The notes below the pieces were generated by a model. That model was not told where the DNA came from, ran no database searches, and worked only from the letters and a program-made list of their open reading frames with translations. Both the position numbers and the translations under genes were made by a program. From contig JAHLMK010000001.1 in assembly GCA_019915135.1 (NCBI GenBank), positions 6,262,001 to 6,326,000 of the forward strand: DNA of 64,000 nucleotides, written 5' to 3'. Position 1 is the first letter of the stretch, and the number at the start of each line of letters is the position of its first letter. Positions 24,561 to 35,325 of the stretch are shown here, in pieces. The stretch is from Strobilurus pachycystidiatus. Lineage: Eukaryota; Basidiomycota; Agaricomycetes; Agaricales; Physalacriaceae.

Positions 24561-25585
24561 ACTTACAATGACTTTGAACTCAGTTTCTTCATGTGTCTTT
24601 CAGTCTATAATGCGTATGCGGAACTAATGTATTGGGCCGTAACGAGGAAACGAGATTAGGTAGACAGTTGATACTTCTGAATCAGTGAAGAGCATGAGGA
24701 TACGCATCCAATGATGCATAATATTCATTCGAAAACAGCTGTCTTGCGCTTGCGGACGGTTAGAGGTTGGTAACGCAGATCGAGGGATTCAGCCTAACGT
24801 AAAAAGCCCACCCGGCCTCGGATGTGTCTTTGGAAGGCCTATCCTTTCACTTTTAGTAGGTTAGGAGGTGAGGGCACATAGGCGACGTGCCACAAGAAGT
24901 TCAAACTCAGTTCAAGAAAGGGCGCGCGTACGAGGCCTCTGTCTCGGTGCGTATCGCAGTTCAAAGTAAGATGTGTATCACTAGACGAGTTCAAAGATGT
25001 CCTGAGTTGCTTTTGAACCGTTTACATTTTTTCTAACTTGTCAGATATGGCCTGTTAATGCGTCGTTTATTCGGAAGACTAGTCGGTCAAAGGAAGCAAT
25101 CTATTCGCTCGTGCTCGGTTGTTCAAACTGTTATAGATCTGAGCACATGTGACATATGAAGGGCAGAGTCAAGTCAGGTCTGACGGCGAGTGCCGCAGGA
25201 GCCGTAAACAACACACGTTCATGCTAAATACCGGGAATGGTCGCAGTCAAGTTCAGAAATGTCGTAGTCAGTCAAAGATGGGCAATTCAGAATCGTATTG
25301 ACATTTCGAGCGTGATGATGGCCCACACGGGCTGTGCGACTTGCATTTTGACTATGGCCTCTTGTTTGCCTGTGGAAATAATGTCTACAGGCGTATGAGC
25401 GCCCGCCCAAAGGGGCTTTGGGCAATGGAAAAAAAAAGGGGGGGGGATATGAAAATTTTATAAAGGTTAGATGGTTTAAGCATTGGGAAAGTGAAAAAAA
25501 AACCTCAAGGCAGGACCGCGGGGGTTCCAGCTACGCTCCGCACCATGGGGCATGATGTTACATGGCGTACAAGCATTTATTTTGC
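24561..25585. other. AT-richer region without a gene
   Basis: No supported coding frame. It contains an A9 followed by a G-run (about 25429-25446) and a second A-run near 25493. It lies 3' of the interrupted host gene. Confidence 0.45.
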
Positions 25586-25833
25586 TATTTTCGGCAAAAG
25601 TTCCGCCCAACTTTCTACGCTGAGGCATTTTCGGCACTTTGTCCTGCCCAAATTTCTACGCTGAGTCATTTTCGGCAATCTCTGTCGCCCGATTTTCTAC
25701 GCTGAGGCATTTTCGGCAATCTGTGTCGCCCGATTTTCTACGCTGAAGGATTTTCGGCAATCTGTGTCGCCCGATTTTATACGCTGAAGGATTTTTGGCA
25801 CTCTGTGTCGCCCGATTTTATAGGCTGAGAGAT
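25586..25833. repeat. 41-bp minisatellite, six units
   Basis: Six head-to-tail units of about 41 bp, each of the form CATTTTCGGCA - TGTCGCCCGATTTT - CTACGCTGAGG, with the right-hand units drifting (GATTTTTGGCA.., TATAGGCTGAGA). The array ends about 75 bp beyond the stop codon of the interrupted host gene, in its 3' flank. Confidence 0.85.
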
Positions 25834-25909
25834 TTGTCGCAATTGAATCACACAGTATTCAATCATCCACATTTTAACATTCAAACACTTCACCAACTGT
25901 AATACACCT

Positions 25910-27003
25910 CTAGCTTACTTCCTCCATATCGTCATCTTCCTCGTCATCATCATCTTCCTCCGCTTCATCATCAATCAACTCGCGACCTGCCTTCTTGTCG
26001 CCTTCCTCATCTTCCTCTTCCTCGTCGTCACTTCCATCCTCGTCATCATCTTCCTCGTCGTCATCTGTGGCCTCCATGCCTCCACCTTCCTTGTCCTCGT
26101 CAACCTCATACTCTGATGTATCCTGCTCGCCTTCACCTACTTGACCGCGTTCCAAATCGGCGCTCTGAAGTACAATTAGAAATAGTATCAAGTCTCAAAA
26201 AAGGAATACTCACAACTTCACGACTCAAAGTGCTCCGTTCAACGTTTGCAACCATCTGAAAGATATTAAGCATGTATATCAATGTTTAAAGCCAAAATGT
26301 ACTGTTTCCGATGAGGACTGACTCGCTTCAATACTTGGTACGGCGCGTGCCCTCTCCGTACGAACTCTTTCTGCAAAACTGTTAAAGTACGCCGTTGCGT
26401 CAGAGGGCAGGGCGGAGGTGCGTTGAAGTACAGCAACGTCAAGATGTTGTTCCGCCCACGCCAGGTCGTAGTTCATGACATCTGTATCCGGATTGCGTAA
26501 AAGTCCGCACCGCCGTGCAAAGGTCAGATAAATTGCCTGAGTACAATGTGTCAGATAGCGGAGCAGACGTTGACAACCAGCATGTACCTTTACCAACTGC
26601 GCACGAGCGCCAGTAATTTCCTCGGGCAAGACGTTGTTCGGAGGAATTTGCAGAGTTGGCGCATTAAGAAGACGGTCTATACCGCTGATGAAACCTGAGA
26701 ACTCGGTACGTTCCCTACGCTCTTCCCCTTGCTGACGAGCCTCGGCTTCGGTAATGGAGAGGAACTCGGCGGCCGGCTGGTACGTGAAGCCATCCCACGC
26801 CGCAGCATAGGTGGTATCGTACTCCGTCTCGTCAGGTGAGCACGCAAGGAGGATGCGCTGACAGAGCTCTGATATGAGCGGCTGAGTACGGACACGACGG
26901 AGGAATGGAAGCCAAGCCATAACGGAAAGGATCTCCTCGACACAAGTGTCCTCCTGGCGTGAGCGAGGTGTGGAAGAGTGGGATGCAAAGAGATACCACT
27001 GTG
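25910..27003 (-). pseudogene. Interrupted host gene, 3' segment (acidic C-terminus)
   Basis: C-terminal part of one large minus-strand gene cut by two transposon copies. It begins at the left target-site duplication of copy 1 (26996-27003) and reads YLFASHSSTPRSRQED.. directly in the frame left open at 35550. The main exon runs to about 26303. It includes MAWLPFLRRVRTQPLISELC and either contains or reads through a 51-bp intron near 26540-26590. A 14-codon exon (MVANVERSTLSREV) and a last exon with a long Asp/Glu tract follow, ending at the stop 25910-25912. Acidic tails of this kind occur in chromatin and histone-binding proteins, but no domain is recognised. Cut off from its promoter by 8.5 kb of transposon, it should not be expressed normally. 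Confidence 0.7.
26996..27003. repeat. Target site duplication of hAT copy 1, left
   Basis: CCACTGTG, repeated exactly at 35550-35557. Eight bases is the diagnostic TSD length for hAT elements. Confidence 0.95.
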
Positions 27004-27240
27004 TAGGGTTTCAAGGTTCAGTCTGGGTAGACCGGTAAAACCGGTGGACTGAACCGGACTGAACCGATCACATGACCAGTCTCATGTGGACCGGTCTGAC
27101 CGGTTCAACCGGTCCCGGTCCTAGGTCCCGGCCATTTCCAAAATTTGTAAGGACTGCCCGAGACCGGTCAGGACCGGTCAGGACCGAGCCGGTCTAAACC
27201 GGTTCTAGACCGGTTCGAACTGCCCTGGAAGTAGCTCAGA
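27004..27240 (+). repeat. Left terminal inverted repeat and ACCGGT subterminal cluster
   Basis: After the TAGGGTTTCAAG tip, about nine ACCGGT hexamers occur in both orientations (the motif is palindromic) within 240 bp, often extended as GACCGGTC or AACCGGTT. hAT transposases bind repeated subterminal motifs (AAACGG in maize Ac), so these are the likely binding sites. Every ACCGGT carries a CpG. The same block is at 37182-37418. Confidence 0.8.
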
Positions 27241-27246
27241 TAAAAT

Positions 27247-27327
27247 GACCCCCGAGGGAATTGATCCCGAGGGTCCTGACCGGCCTCATGTATCACAAGG
27301 CAGGCTTTTCCACTAGGCCAGACGGTC
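27247..27327 (-). other. tRNA-like sequence in left subterminal region
   Basis: On the minus strand, acceptor-like GACCGTC pairs with GGGGGTC. A box A-like TGGCCTAGTGG and a box B-like GGGATCAATTCCC are spaced as in a tRNA. The anticodon arm has a 9-nt or self-pairing loop (around TTGTGATACAT), so a functional tRNA is unlikely. It is repeated at 37425-37505. Confidence 0.45.
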
Positions 27328-27657
27328 TTGCAGACCACAGATTTTCAGGTGTCTTGAGGTTAGGCTTTGCGCAACGATGCAAGACATATCAACATTGTCA
27401 AATTTGGTAAGTTTACCATAATATTTACACAAAGTCTCAGACAAGGGTGTATTTAATTTTTTGAAGCTCATCACTTATTTCTATGTAGGCTATTCTGTAG
27501 CTATCTGTGGAGCTCATTCATTACTCGAGGACATAAATCAAGTTCAGGTTGGCAGAAGGGAATGGTAAACTTATCCATGCTCTAGCCAAACAAATTGGTC
27601 AGTACTCGTTTCAAAAGAGGGCAAAGTCGTCCCATCAACCCGACACTCACCTTCCTA
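27328..27657 (+). promoter_or_regulatory. Transposase upstream region with two recurrent 14-bp motifs
   Basis: AT-rich 330 bp before the transposase ATG. It contains GGTAAGTTTACCAT at 27406-27419 and the inverse ATGGTAAACTTATCC at 27562-27576. It probably holds the transposase promoter and leader, possibly with a leader intron. Confidence 0.45.
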
Positions 27658-30600
27658 ATGGCTCAATCCGTCGGCATTGCTGCAAAAGCATCAAAGACCT
27701 CTCAGAATAAAAGTTCCGGCAAAGGGAAAAAGCGGCAGCGCTCTCCTGTCCTGGAGTCTGACAGCAGTGGAGAAGGAGAATCCGACGAAGGGGAGTCCTC
27801 GGAGTCAGAATCCGAACCCGAACCCGCACCCGAACCCGAACCGCCAAAACGGAAAAGACGCAAGACACAGAAGGCGGCGCAGGCGGAGGCGACGGCGGCA
27901 TCAGCAAAAGGGAAGACTAAGGCAGTTAAACGGGCGACAAAAAAGAAGGCCACTGCCCCTTTGCAGGTATCGATCACAGCTGAAGGTGATGTGGTGAGTT
28001 GTAATACTCCATGGTAAACTTACCACTGACGGAGAGGCAGGATGTTGGCCATACGGCCGCCATTAGCAACATGGTGGTCGTCAAGGAGGTTGCTGATGAC
28101 CTTGACCTATTCTTTGGGCCCAAGGGATCACATGCATTTGGTGCAGGAGCTCCGGAACGCGGTCGATTTTGCCTGACCTGCCAGTAAGCGGAATAGTTGA
28201 ACCCCACAAGCCGCGTACTCACCAAGTCTAGTAATGACGCTGCCTATATAGCTCGCAATGGCGAGCGGAGTTGCTTTCACGTAGGGTCCAACACCTCGCT
28301 TCGCCACCACATGCGTCAACACTGGGACCACTACAAGAAAACGTGCGAGCAAAAGGGTGTGGTGCCACGGGATGCGGCCATGCCCACGAAGCTTTTGGCG
28401 GAGAAGACGGCCGCCGCCGCCGCCGTTGTAGCAGGAATTGATCCAAATGCGGGGAAGTTGACATCAATGGGCTTTGAACCTGCGGCTCATCCAAGAGAGT
28501 TTTCCGTCGAAGGAGCTCTTGAGCATATATCAAAGTATATTGTTTGCACTGATCAGGTATGTTCTGAGTTGAATGGTAGAGTGACGCACCTCACGCCCAA
28601 CCCAGTCTTTTGCAACGGCAGAAAACATCCACTTCCGCAACCAGTTCGTCATCTTCCGGCCCAAGACCCGCTTAAACGAGCTTCCCACCGCACACAAGAT
28701 CAAGAACTTTGTCCACAATTTCTATGTTGAGACCTTGGAGGAGCTGGTGGCGGAGTACGAGGTAAGTTTGCCATATTCACGCCGAACCACAAAATAAGGA
28801 CTCACCGATTGTCAGCGCGCCATTGGGTCGATCTCTACCGTTGGCGATGGATGGTCTGCGAAGCACAATAAACAGGGCTTCTTGGGAGTGAATGGATTTC
28901 ATGTGCGTGTCGTGAAGAAGAAAGGGAGGCCCGCCCGGTGGTCTCTTGAGCATGCCGTGATCGGGTTTCGTCGAATCCATGGGGCCCACGATGGCGAAAA
29001 TCTTGGGCGGCTTTTCATGAGTACAGTCATGCGATGCGGGATTGTCAACATTGACCGCAAGATTTCCAAGGTGAGGGGAGGAGGGTAACCTGTTGATGTT
29101 TGGCTTCGTTGACTAAATATGCCGTAGCTTGGTCCCATCACCATGGACAATGCTGCTCCCAACAACACGCTGTGCGAGACTATAGAGGAGCTGCATAACT
29201 TGCTGAATCTCAATAAGTGGGATGCCGCCGAAAATCAGTTAATGTATGTTGTTCAGGCTGGATGGTAAACTTACTTACATCTCTGATAGGTGCCTTGCAC
29301 ATGTTTTGAACCTCGCAGTGGGTGACTTTATGTCTGCCATCACCAAAACAGCGGCGATGGAAACGACCACCGCTATCTGGGAATATGATCCTGAGGATGC
29401 CAATAATCGTGTGCTTGGAGGATCTGTGGATGTCATTGCGGCCTTGCGCACGCTTGGAGTTAAGGTAAGTTTACCATTCCATCTTGTAGCCTGCCCATTA
29501 AAGGATTTCTAGATTCAGGCATCCGACCAGAGGATTCAGTACTTCCATTCACTGCAGCGAGAGATTGGCTTTGTCAAACCCCTTTCCATCATTCTCCACG
29601 GCAATACACGATGGGGAACAGCGCATGGGATGGCCAACCGTGGGCACCAGCTTCGCCAGCCTATCAACCGGTTTGTTGCCAGCGCCGACGAGCGGTTTGG
29701 TCCCATTACTGTCATTCGCGTCAACGGTAAGATCAGCAAGAAAATTCGATGGAGCGCCTTCCAACTGAATGAGGAGGAGTGGGCACGGGTCCTCGACTGC
29801 AAGACGATACTTGAGGACATCAAGAAGATACAACAGCTTTTTTCCTCGCAGAAGGAAGCAACGATGTACCACGTCATTCCTGCCATCGAGGAATTGCTCA
29901 CCCTCTGGGAGGCAAAGCTCGAGGATCCTGCCTTTGCCCTTTATCACGACGCCATTCGCGACGGCATTACCAAGCTCAGAAAATACTATGTCAAGTTTGA
30001 CAAGAAGCCTGCCTACATTGTTGGTCTCTGTAAGTGTTTCTTTGTACATGATTGAAGTAAGTTTACCATCTTTTTCAGTTATACATCCATACTTCAAGCT
30101 TGATTGGATTGAAGAGCACTGGGGTGGCGAGGAGGAGCAGCAGGAAGAGATTCGGAAGGGTAATCTTCGTGCCAAAAATTGGCTCAGAGAGGCAGAAAGA
30201 ATTGTTGAAACAGCGGTAAGTTTGCCATTTTGATATCATTTATGGGCAGCTGAAAGATTGTTACATAGATGGAGAAATATTGGGAGGATCGACTGGTCTT
30301 TCCTCCCTCTAAGCACCCCAAACCCGCCCCCGACGTGCATGACGACGATCTCGAGGATGATCGCCAGTACACTGTTCGGACCCTCCCTCCTTCGGTGGAT
30401 TCAACACGGTCAACACCAGCAGCGGATACCTCACCGGCAGACGGCACTACTCCAACAACCTCCAGCCTCCGCTCCGACTTCCAACGCAAACGTGAGGAGC
30501 GTCTTCGTGCACAGCAGGCTGCTCAGGCTGCAACAACCGGTCATAGTGGCTGGCGTGCGGAGCTAGGAGCTTACCGACAAACCGTGGAGAAGGATGTCAC

Positions 30601-30943
30601 CAATCATACCGACCTATGTGAGTGGTGGCAGGATAATGCCCATCTCTATCCAACGGTCGCGCGCATTGCCATCGACTATATCCCGGCCCAGGCTTCCTCC
30701 GTTTCCGCTGAGTTCCTCTTCTCGGGTAGTTCTCAGACAGCCGACGACCAGCGCGCCCGCCTCAGTGCCCAGATTTTTGAGGAGCTGCAGATTTCTAAGG
30801 ACCAGTGGAAGCGTGACGTTGTGGATTATGCAAAGCAGAATGAGAGCCAGGTCGAAGAGCATCCGGAGATGACTGCATTTCAGGATCTTGTAGCGGAGGA
30901 TGAGCGGGAGGCCGAATTAGACAAATGCCTTGGACTATTATAA
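27658..30943 (+). CDS. hAT-family transposase, copy 1 (10 exons)
   Basis: Catalyses cut-and-paste transposition in the nucleus. Ten exons (27658-27993, 28041-28183, 28232-28556, 28606-28761, 28816-29070, 29128-29243, 29290-29464, 29513-30029, 30079-30215, 30269-30943) give 944 aa in one consistent frame. A Lys/Glu-rich N-terminus is followed by a BED-type zinc finger (C156, C159, H185/H186, H190). The RNase H-like core has D331 in GDGWS, D412 in TMDNAAPNN and the insertion signature CLAH (C445, H448). The C-terminal hAT dimerisation region is at about 834-900 (LCEWWQDNAHLYPTVARIA ... SAEFLFSGSS). I chose the ATG at 27658 because the frame upstream opens only with non-ATG codons. Introns carry the element's GTAAGTTTACCAT motif in direct or inverse orientation. 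No disabling change is seen. Confidence 0.92.
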
Positions 30944-31623
30944 TTCTATAGTGTATATCTGCAATGATATACCCCTTATGCTCCCACTGGCCCGTTTGAA
31001 CCTGCAAAGAATTTTGGAAAGTTTACCATGTTTCTTCAGAGACAGAAGGAATCCCTTCTACAGCTATGTGAGACTCGAATGAGCCTTGGTCCCATGAATG
31101 ATGAGGATCTCAATGAGGTTCCTTGCATAAATACATCGGTAGAACGAGATGAAATCACCGTAAGTTCATGTGTCTGTATATGTGCATTGATCAATGTTCA
31201 TAAACCACTCCCAGTCTTTCACCTTCTTGATGCAGATAGGCATCCTCAATTTATGTGTCAATCAGGCAGTTACATTGCTCATTATGATTATACGCTATCC
31301 TCCGACAGCTAGACAAAATTGTGGTATAGATGGAAATAGACTGATTTAAGATGGCAAACTTACCAGACTGAACAAAATGATGCCTGTCTTTTGCTCCGAA
31401 TGGTTCGGTCATGCTGCCCCTGCTTGCTATCCCAGTAGTAGGCCTAATTGATCCCCTTCACACTCCAGCAAGTGCCCACCCTTTGACTCTTACGGATGTT
31501 GGAGTAGAAGGATGTTCGAACAACATGGTAAACTTACTCGGCTCGCGGACCGATCTTATGTAACGTTTGATGTAAGCAATTTATCCAGTCCATGCATGTT
31601 TCCTTTGCACTCTCACTGACACT
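30944..31623 (+). other. Spacer between transposase and RGG-protein genes
   Basis: No supported gene; a short frame at 31028-31312 is possible but has no features. It contains the recurrent motif three times: GGAAAGTTTACCAT (31016), ATGGCAAACTTACC (31351) and ATGGTAAACTTACT (31525). It likely holds the transposase 3' end and the promoter of the next gene. Confidence 0.45.
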
Positions 31624-32990
31624 ATGAGCTTGCACTGCCGCGGATTCATACCCCCCGCCCCGCCTCCACGCGCCCGTCGCGGTACATTGCCTGCCCGCGC
31701 AACCGACGTGCCGCCGGAGACTCATTCATCCCCTGCCGCCCCGGAACTCAGGCGTTCACCGGAACACATTCACGCGCACGCGCCCGCCGCATCGGCGTTA
31801 CCTGCATCGACGCCCTCGCCGTCTACGTCGTGCCCGCGTCTTCCATCCATGGCGCCGCCTTCTCCACGCCCTGCCGCACGTCAACCATTTGACGACCTTC
31901 CACCCCATCTGCAATTCTCCCCACCGCCTGCGCCCGGGTTGCGTAGCTACCGCTCTTCGTCCTCGCTGTCCGACATGTCGCTATCCCCGGAGCCAGAACC
32001 TGCCCCCTGCGCCCCGGAACCCACGCGCAAAAGACCGCGACCCGTCTCTGAATCGCCCTTTCCATCACCATACCGCCCCACTCGTCCCGTTATGGTCGAT
32101 TCGCCATCGTCGCCCAGTCACAACAGTCCTTCTCCTGCGCAATCCCTCCCGGCCGGTCCACCCCCACCTTTGGCACGCGCGCCGTCTCCTCATATCCCTG
32201 CTCGTGGGCGGCCCACTGTTCGTGCACGCGCTATTGTTCGCGGACGCGGACGTGGATTACCGGGGCGCGCATCCCAGGCTAGGGCACGGTCGCCATCTCC
32301 TCCGCCGCCACCTCCTGTTACACGTGGGCGTGGAGGCGGAGGACGCAGTCGTGGACGTGGGCACGCGCAGGGCAGGAGCAGTGGTCCAGGAGGTAGGCGT
32401 GGTCGGTTGTCCACACCGGCACTACCCCGCGCTTGGTCTTCCCGCCGCATGGTGGAGGAGTCCGCTGAAGAAGAAGAATCCGCGGAGTCCTCTGATGGCG
32501 AGGATGAATTGGAGGAGTCGTCCGATGCCGCTGATGATGAGGAGGGGGTCCGCATCGAAGCACCGCTCCCTAGTCTTGACGAGTTGCTGGCCAAGACTGT
32601 GCCCTCCACCACAGCGTCCGGTCGCCCTCTTACCGCCAAGGAAACTCGCCTGTGGACGCGATCACATCTGCAGGAGATCCGGGCAGCAAAGGCGGAATTT
32701 GTGAAGCGGACGGGAAAGCGGGAGAAAGCGCGTGAGGCGGAGAAAAGATATGCGGGAAGTCACCATGACGAGCGCAACGCAAAGCAGCGGGAGTACGCTA
32801 CCAGGTAAGTTTTACTTTTCTCACCCTCTAGATGCTAATTGTTTCCAGACGACGTGCCGCAATAAAATCATTACCTGCAGCACAACAAGCGGCCATTCGT
32901 GCTTCCAACTCTGCGGCCGTTCAACGTTCCAAGGCGCGCAAGAAAGCCAAGGGGCGGGGCGAGAATCTGGATGATGAGGAGAGTTCTTAA
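31624..32990 (+). CDS. Cargo protein: proline-rich, RGG-box and acidic, copy 1
   Basis: A 440-aa protein of unknown function from two exons (31624-32804, 32849-32990) joined by a 44-bp intron. The first 200 residues are Pro/Ser/Arg-rich and presumably disordered. Residues about 200-270 are an Arg/Gly repeat region (RGRGRG, GRGGGGRSRGRG), as in RNA- or G-quadruplex-binding RGG boxes. An acidic tract follows (EESAEEEESAESSDGEDELEESSDAADDEEG region). The C-terminal 100 residues are a strongly basic, helix-prone stretch (LTAKETRLWTRSHLQEIRAAKAEF; later KARKKAKGRG) that could bind DNA or RNA. I know no family for it. Its presence between transposase and dioxygenase in both copies marks it as a regular part of the element. 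Confidence 0.75.
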
Positions 32991-33558
32991 TTTACTTTCC
33001 TTTGATGATTGTGATATCTTGCTATGTTTTTGGGTGCTTTGTACACACTTACATTTATCTTTCTCTCTGGGTGCTTTGTAGTTTCTTCGTGTAATCTTGA
33101 ACATGGCAAATTTATTAGCATGCATGGCTATGATGGCAAACTTACCGCACGTGAGGCGTCCAAATATTTGGACATAGTTGGTTGACCGTTGAAGGCATAA
33201 ATTGCTTTGTCCCATTTTGACACCAACCCTCATCACCTGGCTCTCCATCCGACAACAGTTGGAGCCACTCTCGCCTCCAAGTAAGCCCTCATCTTTTTAT
33301 TTGCTACTCTTGTTTGTCTTTCTTCTTCCCGGCTATCACTCTCCTGTGTGCAAGCACGACGACTCGGCACTTGGGACGCGACTGCTTAGTGCACGGGAGA
33401 GTCAGGCCGTTTCTTTTTTTCTTCTCATTTCATTGCGTGGTTGGCACGTAGAGGCCCGCCGACCCGGCTTTGGGACGCGACCGCCTCCCCTCTGCCGGCT
33501 ATGATTATTTTTGGCCATTCTCTTGCCGGTAAGCTCATGCTAACTTTTGCTGCTAGAG
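32991..33558 (+). promoter_or_regulatory. Spacer and probable leader of the dioxygenase gene
   Basis: Two weaker copies of the 14-bp motif lie at 33103 and 33133. A TTGGGACGCGAC sequence occurs at 33368 and 33471. A likely leader intron runs from about 33530 (CCG|GTAAGC) to TGCTAG at 33556, just before the ATG. Confidence 0.4.
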
Positions 33559-35125
33559 ATGGCCCGCACGACACGCTCCGGCCGCGTCTACACGCCCTTT
33601 GAACTTGGGGAGCCCGTTGTTATCGACGTTGATGTGTCGGAGCTCCTCAAGCTTCGTTTTGCGGAGTTGGACGCGACGGGCGCCGATGGAAGTGACGAAG
33701 AGGATGAATTGGAGTGCCCCAATGGTGAGGGTGTCGCGGACGACGCGTTGTCGCACGTAGTGCGTGTCCAATTCTTCTCCACCCTGGTAAACTTACCTAG
33801 TACAGGTTCCCCCGCTTCATCACTCCGCCCTCCAACCCATGTGCGCCCCACCATCCCCCGCCGTGCACCCTTCCTCCTCAGAACCTTCTTCCTCCCGCCC
33901 CATCCCTCCCGCCGTCGTCAACCATTCACGCCGCAGTTCCAAGAAACGTCGTGCTGCCTCCCGCTTAGCCCGTCAAGATGCCACCGGCGACTACGCCAAG
34001 GGTATCTCACGCAAGCATCGCCGGCTGGCTGCGGACAATGCTGTTGAGCTTGACTTTGACGCCGCTGATTTGCCGGTCAACTCTTCGGGCTTTGGGGGCT
34101 GTCGCCGTCAACCTCATTTCGCCAATGCCGATCCCGAAATTCTTCAGCGGGAGCATGGGTTCCGTTATCTTGCTCATTCGGGGAAGTACAGTGTACCCGT
34201 TGTGGATCGTCACCGCCGGATGATGATTTTGGTGGGCACCAAGCCCGCTAATGGCCAGGAATGGGAGGAAGTAGTCGAAGCTGAGATTGTGGAGGCCATT
34301 GAAGAGGGTGCGTCGCAAGTTTGCTTCTCCGCCAAGGAGACCATCCATAAGCGCGGGCCTTTTGGAGCCTTGGCTATTGGAGTCTCTTATGGGGGAGGAG
34401 AAATGGTAAGTTTACCATTCTAATGCGTGGATCATCCTGATATGATTCAACAGCGGCCGGGAAATCGCAGGCTCTCTCCTTCGGGACGCCAATTCATGGA
34501 GCACCTCATTCAGACGCGTGCAATGCGGCGCCTATCGGGCTATATGAACTGTAAGTTTACCATTTCATTGTAGTTTCATTCTCTTATATTCTGTTCATGC
34601 TCAGCCCTCTTTGCCACCCACAATCCGATCATGTATGAAGAGTATAAGGAGCATCAGGTTACACTCCATGCCTCCGATGCACGCCTTCGCCGAAACTTTG
34701 ACAATAGTGTATTTTCTTGCACTACGGTCAATACCGGCCCTCAGACCGTCTCTCTTCCCCATGCCGATAGTGCCAATAAGCCCGATGGCTGGTGTGGGAT
34801 TGTCTGCTTTGGGCCTTTTGACCATCGACGCGGCGGCCAACTCATCTGTTGGGATCTTAAACTCATCATTGAGTTTCCTCCCGGCTGCCCCGTATACATC
34901 CCTTCGGCGCTCGTCGTGCATTCTAATTGCCCCATCCAGCCGGGAGAGAAGCGTTACTCAATCACCCAGTACACAGCGGGCGGGCTTTTTCGGTGGGTGG
35001 CCAACAAGTTCAAGACGGAAGAGCACTTCCTGAGGAACGCGAGTGAGGAGGAATTGGAGCAGTGGTGGAAGGATCGGGAAACGCGTTGGCAGCGGGGCCT
35101 CCGCCTTTTTCCTTTGGTACCATAA
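33559..35125 (+). CDS. TET/JBP-type 2OG-Fe(II) dioxygenase, copy 1
   Basis: Predicted nuclear dioxygenase oxidising methylated bases in DNA (5-methylcytosine to 5-hydroxymethylcytosine is the family reaction; not proven here). Four exons (33559-33759, 33806-34405, 34454-34550, 34605-35125) give 472 aa. The N-terminus has TRSGRVY, an acidic linker and a Ser/Pro/Arg-rich segment. The double-stranded beta-helix core occupies about residues 300-440. The iron ligands H352 and D354 (PHAD) and H405 (VVHSN) are present, and R416 (KRYSITQY) is placed to bind 2-oxoglutarate. The surrounding pattern (GGQLICWDLKLIIEFPPG ... YTAGGLFRWV) is that of the fungal TET/JBP branch. In Agaricomycetes such genes are known to travel with KDZ transposases; here the carrier is hAT. 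Introns 2 and 3 start with GTAAGTTTACCAT, and intron 1 contains the inverse motif. Confidence 0.85.
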
Positions 35126-35239
35126 TCTTATGTATTTTTTCAATCAATGGTAAACTTACCTTATCTACGATGTTTTTTTTTGTTGTGTTGGTGGTCTGTA
35201 TGTACCCCATGTCGAGTCCCACAACAACATTTCAGAAAT

Positions 35240-35311
35240 GCTCAATGACGCAGTGGGTAAGTGTCCACTTGAGTAGTCTTGCAGGCTGAGTTCAAGTCCT
35301 GCTACTGGCAC
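35240..35311 (+). other. tRNA-like sequence in right subterminal region
   Basis: Box A-like TGACGCAGTGGG, box B-like GAGTTCAAGTCC and a GCAGG/CCTGC stem occur in tRNA order and spacing. Acceptor pairing is poor, so this is a tRNA relic or a Pol III promoter rather than a working tRNA. It is repeated at 45418-45489. Confidence 0.4.
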
Positions 35312-35325
35312 TAATTTTACTGGCT

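Noticed and set aside
25586..25833. CRISPR array
   Set aside because: The units are directly abutting with no unique spacers, and the host is eukaryotic; this is a minisatellite.
29549..30175. 208-aa minus-strand open frame, repeated at 39727-40353
   Set aside because: It is a shadow of transposase exons 8-9; the plus strand carries the hAT residues and the splice sites.
31889..32704. 271-aa plus-strand frame and several minus-strand frames over the RGG-protein gene
   Set aside because: GC-rich low-complexity DNA keeps several frames open. Only the 31624 frame has a start, an intron with good borders and a matching second exon.
33559..35125. KDZ transposon as the carrier of the TET/JBP gene
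   Set aside because: No KDZ transposase signature is present. The transposase inside the same ends has a BED finger and hAT core, and the TSD is 8 bp.
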